64,000 nt of DNA from Brugia malayi (Eukaryota; Nematoda; Chromadorea; Rhabditida; Onchocercidae): NCBI RefSeq assembly GCF_000002995.4, contig NW_025062479.1:17604721-17668720 (forward strand), written 5' to 3'. Below, one piece after another: positions 37,839-51,202 of the stretch (within the stretch, counting starts at the first letter, position 1; each line of letters opens with the position of its first letter). A program made the translations under genes and the position numbers. The notes beneath the pieces were generated by a model that worked only from the letters and a program-made list of their open reading frames with translations, had not been told where the DNA came from and ran no database searches.

Positions 37839-39128
37839 TTTTCATATGACAACAATTTGAGTAACCTAAAAATTGTCAACATCAGCGGAATTATTCCACT
37901 AGCTGCACTCTTCTAAAATGAAAGGGCGAATCGAAAGGTTAAGATTTCCGTTCACTCTGTTCCATTCTACTTTAATTTAAATCAACTAAAATCCAATTTG
38001 TATGTTGCGCAGAAATTCGATAAATTTGATTTGTCTCTTTTTTGCCAGCTCAGTTTAATTTTTTATTAATTATTTTCTTTACAATTTACATAAGTTACAT
38101 GTTTTGAGATTGAAAACTCAAAATCTTCGGAAATTTTCTTGGATTTAAAGAAATTTATGCTTTTTTTCGCTTCTGCGATTAATAACCTCCGATAAAACTC
38201 AGTTTTTGATTTTTTCGATCCTTTTTCTTATTTTTTTTTCACTTTTTAAATTTTATTGATAAGTTTTTATGCCACTTTTAAGGTGTCATGAGTGTCTTAT
38301 ACGAAACGGTAAACAGCGGAGTATAGAAAGTGAGGACGAGCCAGCTGATCGCATTTTTAATGACTTAATTATAACAGTCCAGCACGCGTCATGTGCTTCT
38401 AAGAGAAGAAAAACTTAACTACTTTTACTATCGAGTCTATAGAATATACAGCCACAATAATCATTAAACAGAGAACTTGTTAATTAATACGACTATTCTC
38501 AGCCCCAGAAATTTGTCAAGCGCTAACTGATGGAGTTATCGAAAGTCATTAATCAATTAAGATTACAAACAAACTTTACCGACTTTAGATGAAGATCTAC
38601 TAAGCCATCTATGATAGGGGCACCTATAAAAGAAATTCATTTTCTCTCAAAATCGAAAGCAAAGTAATGGAAAGACAATAAATGACCTCGAAACAAAAGG
38701 CTGCTCTTATAAAATTTCACGGTTCTAAGAACTAGAGCCGAAAACGCTCTCACGGTTATCCTCTAACATATCTTCTGAGAAAAGAGAAAATTAATGATCG
38801 TTATTTTCATTATTTGATTTTTCTGTGTTTCATTTTTAGTTCTTAAACTGTTTGCCTTCCTATTATTCCTTTGATTGTTTCCGACTTCTTTTTAACTATC
38901 TTTTCATTTCGTTTTAATTTATTCTAACAATAAAGCACCAAATAATTATACCAAACAGTCTCTTTTAACTTTTCAATTTAGAAAACAGATAAAATATTTT
39001 AGTGCTACTAATACCAAATTTTCAGGAAGAATATCTACTGATCGGATGTAATTTCAAAATTATTAGGATAGTTAACGTTGTAGTCATGCACATTGTATTT
39101 TTCAATTCTATTGCAGCCATTACGGTGA

Positions 39129-39133
39129 ATATA

Positions 39134-39160
<27 letters not shown>
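39129..39160. repeat. (TA)n microsatellite
   Basis: TA repeat followed directly by a poly-T stretch. Confidence 0.9.
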
Positions 39161-39167
<7 letters not shown>

Positions 39168-41062
39168 TCAGAACTAATCGGATGTTTTCGGATGAGATTT
39201 TGATGCTTCATTTCCGGTCCTAGCTGAGGACACGAAAGCATTCCCCCGGTATATGCACGAAGTGTTCTATACTGTTCTTGTGGTGTTTGCTGTCTTTGTT
39301 TGAAAGCTTCCAGAATCTATTTGATTTATCAGCAAGTTTCATATCAGCCTTTCATCCACAAACAATAACATCATTGTCATTATTACTGTAATTTAAAATT
39401 GATCTAAGAAAGTTGACTGTTTTAGTGAGCCACTTTAGTTCATGTCAGTAAAACAGAAACCAAAGCAAAGAAGCTGTACCGGAGAAATACAAAATTTCGA
39501 ATGTGCTATTATAGAGACAAAGTATTATATGCAAAAGACGAATTCATCGATCTTTATCACATCTTTTTCCTTCTATTAACTTCAAATTGCATATCATTTC
39601 GCGTTTATACAACTTATAATTTCTCTATAATAACCATTATTCTGATGGTTATTTGATACTTTTCTCCATTCAGATGACTACATCAAATGATACTGCTGTC
39701 TTTCTTCTTTTTCTGAATGGAATGAACAATTCGAATGTCTAAAAAATAGAACCTGGCGCTTCATATATTAATATTATTGTGCAGACAATTGATAACAATA
39801 ATGATTCATAAAATTACATCGAGCAAATGGTACTAACTTTCCTTTAGATACTTCTGAAACTTTTTCTTAGAAAAGTTTTCCTCAGCACTGACACTATTTT
39901 TTCTTCAGGAAATCTTTCTTATTTCCTATCATCCATTCTTTTCCTCTTATCATTTTTCAATAACATCATTTAAAGAAATTATTCAGTTCTTTTGTTATAC
40001 AGGTTTGAATAAATTCAAGTGGAACCCGTAAAACAGGAGACAAGAAGAATTCTTCCTGATGTGACCTAACGAATATAAGTGATCTTTGTGCTTTGGCTTT
40101 AGCAGTACTTGAAAAATAATCATGAAAAAAGAATAAGAAACTGCTCTCACAAAGCCACCAATCATCATTGAACAATTAGGAGAAGCTTTATAGTTTTTCT
40201 CTATCTTTAATCCGAATCCATGATATTTGCAAAGATACTCTCAATGGCTATGGTAAACAAAATTTAAGTCTGAAAATGAAATTGATCACATCAGCTCATC
40301 ATTTTGTTAAAAAGCATATTGACCTAATACATATGCTATGATATACGACATGCATTTACACATATCACATTTATATTGCATTTGTATCAGTTATGTAAAT
40401 ACCTAATTACTGAGTAGCAGATGAATAGATATCAGATATTGAATTATGAAACTATTAAGCGTTACTTGTCATTACAGTTAGTCTCATCATCTTAGCAATA
40501 TCACATGTCCGGAATTGCTTAACGAACTCTATAATTGTTGAGATTTAAGGTAACATTAATGACAGATCCAGTCGAAAACTCACTGCGGTTATTCTGAACT
40601 TTTGTTTAATGACATATTTGACTTTGCATTCTCGAAATTATGGGGAATAAAAAGCAAAGTTAATTACTCTATTTTGTGTTATAATTAATTGCTTTTCGTT
40701 AGACGTCTTTCAGTCTTCATTGAATAAAACTCATGTTTATATTTATTATCAGAAAAAGGAAAACAGCGGTACAATTCTATTTCATAAAAGAAAGATAATT
40801 CATAACTTCGACTATTTCCATTGTGAATTTAATATTGAAATTATTTTTTAATCCCACCTCATTTTCTTTTTTTCTTAGAAAAGTTCTGAATCTAATTTTT
40901 TGGAACCTTATGTAAACATCTTCTGGTCAGACTAAAATCATGTTTATCTGAGATTTCAAAATACTCTGAAATTATCTTTTAAACTATTGACATCTTCATC
41001 TCCATTATTGAAATTTTTAATCGGGGAAATTAAAAGACTTTAAACTGTAGTTTATAGACTAT

Positions 41063-44000
41063 ATGGTTGAAAACAATTTGAAGAGTTTCAGGAGAATGAC
41101 TAAAACTGCTAGTGTTACTAATGTCGAAAAGGATAGATTTTCTATACGTTGTGAAATTTGTTTTCAACCATTTCACATCAGAAAAAGACTACCAAAGCTG
41201 TTACCTTGTGAGCACAACTTTTGTGAGCAATGCATTTTCTCGCTTTGTTGTCATCAGCAGGTAATCTTTTGGACAGTACCATATCCACTTATTTTTTGAT
41301 TTTAAGAGTCAAAGTAATTAAATTATTTTTCGTCAACTTTTAGAATGTAAAGAAATTATGGTGACAACCATGTGATTATCTCAGAGTATGAGGTGTAAAA
41401 TTTCAGTATTATTTATTGGATTCAATTAACTGTCCCACGTGCCGTACCGAATTCAATACCTCAGCAGCCCTTGCTGCTACTACTAACTATCGTTTATGCC
41501 GTAAGTAATCTGTTACAAATTATGATTTAATCATTTATTTGTAAATTTCAATGGCAGTGAGCAGTTGAGCTGAGCTACCTGAGTAAAAGTTCTTATCAAT
41601 GAATATTAGTTATAATTTATTCATTACAGCATTAATTTCCTTTATTTAGTATCTTTCACATTCCATTATCAGTTCCTACCCTTTGGTCTATTGCTCATTA
41701 GTTCGGTTATTCACAGCCCAGTAACATATTTCCACTTCAATAACTTTGATTTTATTACAACTCAGAATTATTGGAGACAGTACAACAGCAGCAAGTGGGA
41801 ACCACGAATGATGCTAATATAACTGTCATTCATGTCTCTGACAATAACTGTTCAACAAGAAACAGGTCAGCCAGACTACACTCCTGGCAACGAAATCCGA
41901 GATCACTTTCTAATCCCAAAAGATGTCAACTGATGCAATGTACTGATTGTTCTCGAAAAATGAATGAGAAGAAATGTCGAAAAGAAGTTCGATTTTGTGA
42001 AGGCTGTTTTAACACTAAAAAAGATGACGACGATTGCTTGGTAAATTATCATTGATTTTAAAGAAAGCGAAATCAATTATATATAATCTTTTGTTTCTGC
42101 TATATTGGATTATAAATTTGGCAGATGAAGCACTTCTAGTAGCGATGAATGCCTTTTTTCTCCAAATAGCAAAAGACATCTACACCAAGAATTGTCAGTT
42201 CACTTCCAGAAGCTGTACAGCCCTATTTTACATAAAATGTTATGAAATGTTTTCAGCGTGTGATATGTCTAAAATGTTGTGTAGATCGACACAATGGTCA
42301 CAAATTGGTAACTCTGAGTGAGCTCGAAAATGAACATCAAAAACTAATTAATGACCTGCGTAGTTTACAACAAAGCATTCAGGTTTCATTTTACTCATAA
42401 TCAGCTTTAAATGGTTTCAGTGGAATGAACTAGAAACAAGCTAGAATTTGATTGTTTCTATTATGAATTGCAAATATTATACAGTAATAATGAAAAATTT
42501 TCTGGATTTTAGAAAACAAACAAATGGATAGAAATCAGTTTAAAAGTACTCACTGAAGATTCTATGATATCTGCAACAGATTGTATTGCATTGTGTAAGG
42601 CTAAACAAGTATGTTTAAGAGTTTATGATTAGATTGACTGATGGATGAATAAATCCACTTGTCGTATTTATCCTTTCGTAATTCATGCACAGTCTCACAT
42701 TATGTCAAATTTGGATTTGAAAATTCTCAAAGAAGAGAGGAGAATTATTTTTTTACCAGTAAGTAATTTTTTAACTTGTTCCACACCTTAACTTCTTTAC
42801 ATAATATATTTAATCAGAGTATTTGCAGAACCTTCGGAATGAATGTGAAGCTGATATGAGATTTGCCCTGTCAGTTTTAGAAAACGCTGGCACAACACCG
42901 TTGTCGCCTACAGCTCTGCAGAGAATGAGGCAGCATCAATATCACAACAGCGCCAGATTGCATAAATTATTACATTTTATTGAGGTTTCTGTTGAAATAT
43001 TCGTAGAGGCGTAAGAAGTACAGGTTGAATTCAACAGCGGTCTGTATACACCGCAATCTTCTATTCAGCTTCTAATAATTCGTTTAGAAAAGAGTGACGA
43101 TATTTCAGAAAACATCTAAGACCCGATGCAAATTTTCAGAAATTTAACCAATCAATCAAAGAACGTTATAATCGAAGCATTAAAGTGGGCACTTCAAGTC
43201 AGTATATTTTATTTTTTTAAATTAACTAAATACATGTGGCACCTAATTTATCCTTGAATTTGAGAAACTGAATTTAATCCTAATAACAAAAGTGGAAACT
43301 TCAAAACAGAAAAAAAAAGCAATAGCGTTGGTACAACAAAGTGAGTGATTGGTTTCTCTTAATATCGGAGGTGCTTATTCAAATTTTTTTAACGCAGCTA
43401 TTTATTATGCTGCCTCTTAAAATAGATGTAAATAGTTAAAAGCTAGTGGAATAGCCTATAGCAGCCACATAAAAAGTTGACTAAATTTCAAGCAGTTATT
43501 ATTTAGACAGCATTCATACATAAAGTTATGCAACGAAAGATAAGAAAGTCGATGAGGGACATCTGCGCTATGCGAAATCCTTCAGTCCACCAGTCTTCGA
43601 AGTGAAAGGCAAATAGGAACTAAACAAATACTATCCGGTTTCAGTGTCCCACTCGTCACTTCCTTCTCTGGACCGTCAAACACGTATCACACTCTGCAAT
43701 AGCACTTCCGATGATCGGTCAGCGGCAGAAGCAATTGCAGCGGTGTTGGTAGTTGCTTTCGATCGTAAGTCGTACAACGGAAGTGAAAAAAGAATGGAAG
43801 TAGTAGAAGAAGCCATGAGAGCAGTGGGCAAGAAAAACTCAACAAAAGCGGTACGACGTGCAGCTCTGCTATGTTGCGCAAAACAACTGCGCGAATTCAT
43901 CGATGATGAGTACTGCTTGCATCGTTCGCAGTTATTTAAATTAAATCTCGATGATTTCTAGTTACAGAATAATTCATTCAGTCATAATCAAGTGAATATG

Positions 44001-45236
44001 TGAGCCGAAAAACAGACATTGGAGACATATTTCTTAATCTTGCAGGAGCATCAGTAAGCAATCAATACTTCTTTATATCGATGCATATTTGCACATATTT
44101 TACCAGCTAAATCTTCTGGTGTCATCCCAGGAAAATAGTCAGGACACAACAGCAGTAACACGATGGGACATTTGGAAACTGATACAAGTGATATATAGTG
44201 ATCTGATGAGATGTGCAGCCAAGGTAAAGATATCATCACTTTCCTATCAACATTAAGTTGAACAAATAATTGAGTTCATCGATACTGGACAGTGACTTGA
44301 CATGAAACTTCTCGAAATTTAATCCAAGAACTCATTCAATTCATTCCTAAAACTAAGAAATTTCATACAAAAGTTCAGTATATTTAGCTATATCTTTATC
44401 ATTCTTTGACAAGGTAGAAAGCTTTTTATATGATTCATCGGATGTTTTACTGAATTTCGAAGATTGCTAAGGTGGTGATCTTAATGTTTAGAGTTCATTA
44501 TAAAGGAATTAGGAGAAAAAAAGAGAAGAAATGAAACTTACTCCTTAGTGACTTAGTGAGTTTTAAGCAATGTGAAGGATATTCAAGATATATTCTTCAC
44601 ATTGTTTTAATTTTATTTAATAAACTTGAAGTGAGAAGTTTGCAGCATTGGGAGAGTGACGAAAGTGAACGAGTGGACTTGATAGATGATTTGGCTTTTC
44701 TCTGCTTCCTCTATTCAGATGTAAGCGACGAAGCAATGATCACCATTTGCATGATTGAAGCTGCTCGTGCTCGAACTGCAGCTGCAGCCGCTATTTCCCC
44801 TGTCACTTGGGAGAAATTAAACGAAGTTGAGGATGAGGGACAACTAACAATGAATATTAGACTTAATGTATCTCTCATCATCTACTAATTTCCTTTCCCA
44901 ATCTATTGTGATTTTTTTAACGTATCTAGATTTTTGCCTTTCCAATAGTTGGCGAATTGTGTCTTAATCCGATGATAAGTTGGCATTTTTATTATTATTG
45001 GTATTGCTCAGTTATTTCAATAATTATTCTCAGTCACAAATTCTAAGTTACCAAACTCTTTTTTGAAATTAATTGGTTTCCAGCTAATCGATGAACACCT
45101 ACTTGAATGTCGGCGAGTACAAAAGCTTCAACGGTTACATACAACTACCATTACAAGGCATCGGAATTGTCTTCGTCAGCAGTCGTTGAAGGGACTATGG
45201 AAACTTCTTTCTACATGTTTCGACAAGTCTTCATAA
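41063..45236 (+). CDS. RING / B-box / coiled-coil (TRIM-like) protein, probable E3 ubiquitin ligase
   Basis: Thirteen exons give about 610 residues: 41063-41260, 41407-41500, 41766-42040, 42257-42382, 42513-42608, 42693-42758, 42820-42984, 43140-43197, 43645-43923, 44046-44053, 44131-44223, 44646-44867, 45084-45236. A C3HC4 RING is complete, with C30, C33, C49, H51, C54, C57, C75 and C78. It is followed by a Cys/His block (CTDCSRKMNEKKCRKEVRFC and CLKCCVDRHNGHK) that fits a B-box, then a long helical stretch (ELENEHQKLINDLRSLQQSI). This RING-B-box-coiled-coil order is the TRIM arrangement, so ubiquitin transfer is likely. The C-terminal third is Ala-rich and helical (ARARTAAAAAISPVTW) and I recognise no known domain there. 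The 8-nt microexon at 44046 is inferred only from phase. A stop at 43014 would give a shorter isoform. AATAAA lies at 45458-45463. Confidence 0.75.
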
Positions 45237-46258
45237 CATCGTTGAAACATTCGTGCTCTCTCGCTGTTTTGTAGATATTTCATCGTGAAAAGAATTGCAA
45301 AGAAGTAAAGCTTTGTCAGCTTTTGTCATTTTTACGCAAAGAAGACATTTGCACCAAAACAATAACTTAAATGAAATATTAACACATCAGTGCTTCTGAA
45401 AATGGAGCTACGGAACAGATCTTGAATGGCCTTTTGGGAGATCACAAAACATTATTTAATAAAAAAAAAATTTATTTTATCAGTAGATCAATTCGTTGCT
45501 GATAGTTGGAACTAGCAACTTAACCATCCCATACTGTGTGATATTTCATACATCTACCTAAACTTCTGCAAATTTGCTCTTTTGTGCCTCAACATTACTT
45601 AATACTTTCTGCTGCAGTTACTGCTTATCAAGTACTGAGCTCAAATTTCGTGATCAAATTGAAGTAAAATACCATAAAGAGAAAGCTAAGTCAAATGCAA
45701 AGAAATCAAAACAAAAAAGAAAAAAAAGCCTTTGCTTCATGCAAATTTGAAAATATAATCTTTCTGCATATCACCTTGGCAAATCTGTAAAATATTGTCA
45801 TTTGGGTCATCGAATAGTCCATGTTGACTCATATGTGAATAAATTTGCATAATGGATGAAAGGATTAGAATAAAATTTGACTCACTGTTCCATTGTGAAC
45901 AGTTGTCAGTTGTCGACCGGTATGTTACTGGTCCGAATCACTTACTTTCTTATATGGTGATTGGGGCTTACTCAATTTATTCTGCCTCATCTTCATGTTT
46001 TCTTCCAAAGTCACATGATAAGCAAATAGATATTATTCATAATCAAACAAGCTCTAATTTCTCGACAGTGAGACATTAACACAAACTTTTAAGAAATTTG
46101 ATCTCTAAGAAGTTCCATTTCACAAAATTTCCCCCTCTGAATCTTTTCTCTATGTTCTTTGTTCTAAGAATGAATTTATTTTAAATTAATTCAAATCTCT
46201 GGATAGTATACTGCAGAAAACTGGTATATTTGATAAAGAAAAGTTTAAAGCCGAAGTA
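45237..46258 (+). other. TRIM-like to Maelstrom interval, with possible upstream exon
   Basis: AATAAA at 45458-45463 likely ends the TRIM-like gene. An ATG frame at 45852-46079 (MDERIRIKFDSLFHCEQ) has a donor at 45957 in phase 0, and a GCAG acceptor at 46216 opens a frame into the Maelstrom exon. It could be an alternative first exon, or chance. Confidence 0.35.
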
Positions 46259-49200
46259 ATGTCAGCTACCTCCATAAATGGTTTTTGCTTGTTTGCACAA
46301 GAATTGCAAATCAAAATAGCAGGACGTAGATATTGCTGTCAGGACGATATAATTTCACCTTATTTGGTCCGTATCGTGACACCACTATGGGAACGACTTA
46401 CTAGTGAAGAAAAAAAGGTCTTATACCTAATAAATTCATGAGGCTGAATGATATTTCAATCTTTAATTTATATCCTTTTCCTGATAAATTGATTAATCTG
46501 AAGCATATTAAACAATTATTTATAATGAAACGCATCCACTTACAGTGAGTGCCCTGCAACCTACTCAAAATGTTGAGCTAAGGTGAAGTTAAAGAAATCT
46601 CAAGCGCAAAGATATCCTTTTAATTCAAGAGTGTAAATTCTCAGTGATCGTAACTTTCTACTTATCGTCTGCAACATTTACAAGGATTATATTTAGACGA
46701 TATCACAATAAACAATTCCTAAAATTTGGTTATGAGCACGAAGGTATATTAAACAGTTATATATATAGTTCAGCAGTTTTTAAAATAGGTATGGAAAGAT
46801 CGGGCAAAAATGAAACGTCATATCGAGGAGTATTTCGCTTTAATGCATCAGCCAAGAATGCTGGTAAAACGAAAGAAACGCGAACATGAGATGAAAGAGT
46901 AAGTTTTACATCTTTCTTGTCATTCCCCTCAAAACTATTTCGAGATTAAATGAACATATATAGAAAAAAGTAAAAAAAAAAAAGAATTGAGCGGTTGCGA
47001 CGTAAAAATTTGTCTGTTTGTTTCTTAGTTGTTAAAGGTATAATAAAAATAATTGCAGTGCAAAGACTGAAGCTGGGAACAGAGCAAAAAATGAGAAGCT
47101 TAATGAATTTGATGAAAATGATTATCCGGAAGATTCAATGATCGGTGTACCGTTAAATCAAAAAGATTATGATTCAGAAGGTACATTAAATAGGAATATC
47201 TATATGAAAAAAATAAAAGCGGATAAAAGCGATAAGAGGAAAGAGTAGTTGTTTTCCATAGCAATATCTCTTGCTCAAATCAATTACATTGGAAAAATGA
47301 ACTCACTGAAATAATTGTGATTTAAAATTCTAAATTCAAAAGTTACAGCAAATGGTATCAGTCGGAGTACTTACCAAGAGAAATACGAAAAAGACAAAAA
47401 ACGAGTGCTTGTATTTCTGCGCACTCTTAATGGATTGGATGAAATTCGAGTTAATATTAGAAGTTCTTATTTTTCCGGTTTCTTTTTCACACATACCAGT
47501 GGTAAACAACAGAACAGGGATATAATTACATTGGACTACTGATTTGCCAGTACTATTTTGAACTTTCTAAGGTTACTGAAATATTTTGAAAATATTTCAG
47601 CGAGCTCGATTTTTGTTTATTTCGGTGCAAACATATGGTAACGTAGATGGCATATGCATTCCTGCTGAAATCGCGATCTGTGAATTCAATCTGAAGCACG
47701 GCATTATTGATAAGGTATGCAAATTTTCTAATTGACGAATACGCGGCCGAATACCATTTTGAAGAATACTGAATTCTTCTAGAATAGTAGTGCACACATG
47801 ATGATAAGAAGAGAGAGATATCATCAACGATTATAAGGTCATGTTATCAGTGATCCAAAAGATCATGAAAGGAGCAATATAATTCACTCTTAGATACTTT
47901 GCCAGCATCAAAGCTAATTAACTTCAAAACAATGTCGTATTAATTCTTATATAAATGTCAAAAGAGATTCTAAAAATATAGCTCAAAATGTAATGAACTA
48001 AGTAATAGATAATTTTTCCGTGAATCGAATGTGGATGAATTATGTATAAAATATTCACAAACAAGATCGTCAGTAGATTAACATATGTGAGTGAAAGCTT
48101 TATCAGTAAACAACCCTTTACAGTACACGTCGATAATTGGACCGTGGCGTTTGAACAATGAGATACAACGACGAAGAGCTGAATTTCATGCAAATGAAAC
48201 ACATCAAATCCATTTAGACATGTTTGGTGGAAGAACTTTCAAAGTTCCAACTCAAAACTCGGTGCTTTTATTTTATTTTATTTTATTTCGTATTGCATCT
48301 ACGATGTGCAATGTATGCAGTTCAAAAGTATCCAATCATCATTTTTAAATAAGTCGCAACATCCAAATAGATTAATTAGTGCAATAAACTCGTCTTTTTA
48401 AAAACATCTTGCAAATAAAAGAGAATAAAATCGGAACTTCATTCAGTTTATTTAATTCAATACTTTGTTTGAAATGACCTATCAGAAATATTTGTTATTG
48501 CGTTGCCTTCGAGCACTTTTTGAGGAAGAATCTGACGATTCAGCAATATATGGATGGATTAAATTCAGCTTAGCAGCAGTTGAAATCTATCTTGAAATAT
48601 TGTAGTGTTTGAAAGAAATTTTGGGTCGCTGTGAACCAACCATTGCTCATTATCAAGGCGTTTTTGTTGGATTATATCGTGATGGAATTGCTGAATTCGA
48701 CAGTGACGTGGTAAGCTGGGAATTCAAAATATCATCCTAATTAAACAGACTACATAATAAAACAATCCAAAAATTTTTTCATAGGAACAACAGGCTCTGG
48801 TAGTCCCTTACAATTGTAGTAATGGTAACTACACCCACAATCGAAAACGGCCTCAAGGCGGTATTGTCAGCAGTGGTAACGGTTGCAGCAGTCGAACATG
48901 TGAGCAATTTAAGCAGTGACTATATTAAAATGAAAGTTATTTAATTATTTTGGTAAATAGCTTCTAATTATTCAAATGAATCAGAATTTCTGGTACTAAT
49001 AATTAACAAAAGTTGAATGATATGGCATAATCTGATAATCACTAATCTAAATCCAAAGGAACTCTGTTCTTCTTTCAGACACAGCATATCACAGCAAAGA
49101 AAGACGAGGAAAGTTCACCAGAGGTATTTCTAAAAGTTATTTGATTTTCAAAAGCAGAGATCCTTTCGATCACTTTTTTTCATTCTCCCTGGAAATCAAT

Positions 49201-50786
49201 CACGAACTACTTCATCTTCACAATGTTGTTCATTAATTCTATATTTTAAATCAAAACAAAATACATTCTACCATTCTTAAAAATAACAGAACTCACGGAA
49301 TAGTCAGCTGTGTCGGAATACTACTACAATTATCATTCTAATCCTTCGTCTTGAATAGGATATGCTGACAGTCATTATTATGGATCCAAATGTCCACAGC
49401 AAACACAACCAATTTTTGTGGCTAACAAAGAAGGACGCCGTTGGTTGGTTTGCTTGAATCACGAGTACGAAAAAGTACGCGCAAGTCTGGAATATCTTAA
49501 AAAAGCGCAGAGACTTTCCTACGATGGTAATAAATCACTATTCATACCCTTCGAACAGGCTAGGCAACACAAAAAACGTATTCGTTTCACTTTTGACTGC
49601 TTGTGCTCATTTTAAGAAATTCAGTTAAATAAAAGATATCTGATATTTGAAAATGATATCTGAATATATTCATAATGATTTCTGATTAGGTATGAGCACA
49701 TTGATTCTCTTATCAGTCCTACAAATTTCGCATCATCTGAAATTTTCTCAATTTCGATTTGAATTCGGAAGTCTTTTATTTTTTAGTAGCTCAGAAAATT
49801 CAGTTCTTTAAGCATAAATTGCATCTAAAATCAGTTTATTGCAAAATGCTTTGAAATAATACCTAAAAACTGTGAACTTTTTAATTCCACCTTCGGAAAT
49901 ATTCCATGAACTTTCCATTGCTAATCACCACATCAAAAATAATAAAAAAATTAAAGATGCACTAATTTCAGTGTTATCATGTTAAACTAGTTCAAATTTT
50001 GAAATTTTTCAAATAAATTAAGAAACCTTGGCAACCACTCAGTGTATCATTTCTTAAACTTATTAGAATAAAGTCTTTTATGCCTTCAGAAAATTATTAG
50101 TTAAGGAATAAAGTTTGAATCTATATTTACCTTTAATTATCGAATTACTAGCAGCTTCCTTTGCACATTTTCCCCCAAACATTTCTTAATCAGATCAACA
50201 AAATATTGATGAGCATTAATACTTAATTTAAATATCATGCTTATGAATGTTCCAGTTCCAGGTTTTCCGACAACAGAAGATCGCTTCTGGTATGCTGATG
50301 CTGTGGTTGATGCTCTTGCCGAATACGCTAACGGTACACCTAATTTGGAATACAAGTTATGGATGGATATTTTTGGAAAAAGACAGCCATTTGAGGTTGC
50401 TGTAAAACTCTACGGGGCACAGTAATATCGTATATTAGATAAGGTACGGGTTCAAGCAAAGTACTGCAGACAGAATAAATTAAACAACAATTTGATTTCA
50501 ATTCCAAATCAAAAGCTGGACTGCTGAAAGACCTTCAAATCTGTCCTTAGGATGATAAATCTCGCGAAGAGAAGAAAAAGAACTATTTAGAAGTGATGCA
50601 CGATATAGTTAATAACTTCAGACGCTTTTACAGTTTAACACTCCATGGGAGCGTCGGGCCAATGTATTTTGTCAAACACATAGTGTGACACGAAACTGTT
50701 GCTGCGCTTCTGCAACTGCCATTCGAAGCTGTTTTGCAATGTTTTTTGCACTTCGTGAACTTTTGGATCTAACTCTGGTTGAGTAA
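46259..50786 (+). CDS. MAEL: Maelstrom-like protein (HMG box plus MAEL domain)
   Basis: Maelstrom acts with the piRNA pathway in fly and mouse germ cells, in nucleus and nuage. Twelve exons give about 495 residues (human 434): 46259-46417, 46789-46898, 47059-47180, 47349-47449, 47601-47714, 48124-48261, 48606-48710, 48785-48899, 49079-49123, 49359-49526, 50256-50401, 50622-50786. Residues 1-75 form an HMG-box-like start (INGFCLFAQE, LWERLTSEEKK, VWKDRAKMK). The MAEL domain follows: FISVQTYGNVDGICIPAEIA aligns with the family's first strands and supplies E187. WLVCLNHEYEKVRASL fits the later helix. The last exon carries C458-x2-H461 with Cys 467-469 after it. These form the Glu-Cys-His-Cys type metal set of the domain. 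Without the last exon, reading on from 50401 stops at 50425. The start at 46259 matches the family; a further 5' exon is possible. An extra exon near 48485 is open but lacks a usable donor. AATAAA is at 50804-50809. Confidence 0.8.
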
Positions 50787-51202
50787 TACGATATGTAAAT
50801 TTAAATAAAAATTTTTATTTTAAAATAGAATTAAATTGATTTAAGTCGTCTAGTTAATATGAAGAATTAAATAGAAGTCCTCTAGTGTCCAATATAATAT
50901 CCAATGCAAACAAATTCAATTAATATTTCTTTGGTACACCAACTATAAAAGGGGTGGCTAATGTTACAATGATAGGTCGATACAACTTTTGTAAAGATGA
51001 CATCCGTGAAGTGTATAAATGTGGCAGTGCGCTGTAAAAGTGAAGTAAACAATATGCTAGAGTTCGAATTAGAATAATATGCTTTGATAAGTGATCCGTA
51101 AATATTTGGGTCAATCATTGTGATGGTGTGGTCGAAGAATGATTTTGATATCATGCTAAACAAAAACAACTTATTTAATATAGAACTTGCATGTGGATAT
51201 GT
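50787..51202. other. Maelstrom 3' flank up to retrotransposon
   Basis: Contains AATAAA at 50804-50809, 18 nt after the Maelstrom stop. It ends in the TATGT target duplication (51198-51202). No gene is seen. Confidence 0.6.

Larger units (their letters stand above)
35511..41062. other. Gene-poor region, 5.5 kb
   Basis: Mostly AT-rich DNA without supported exons. AATAAA at 35628-35633 may end the neuropeptide transcript. It also holds a GC-richer island at about 36735-36860, a near-perfect palindrome at 37790-37838 and a TA repeat near 39130, each listed separately. Confidence 0.5.

Noticed and set aside
48485..48605. Additional Maelstrom exon (frame LLLRCLRALFEEE)
   Set aside because: Open but without a donor giving a realistic intron before the exon at 48606; left out of the model.
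50402..50425. End of the Maelstrom-like gene at the TAA of 50423-50425
   Set aside because: Splicing from 50401 to 50622 keeps phase and adds the conserved Cys-x2-His metal-binding exon, followed at once by AATAAA.
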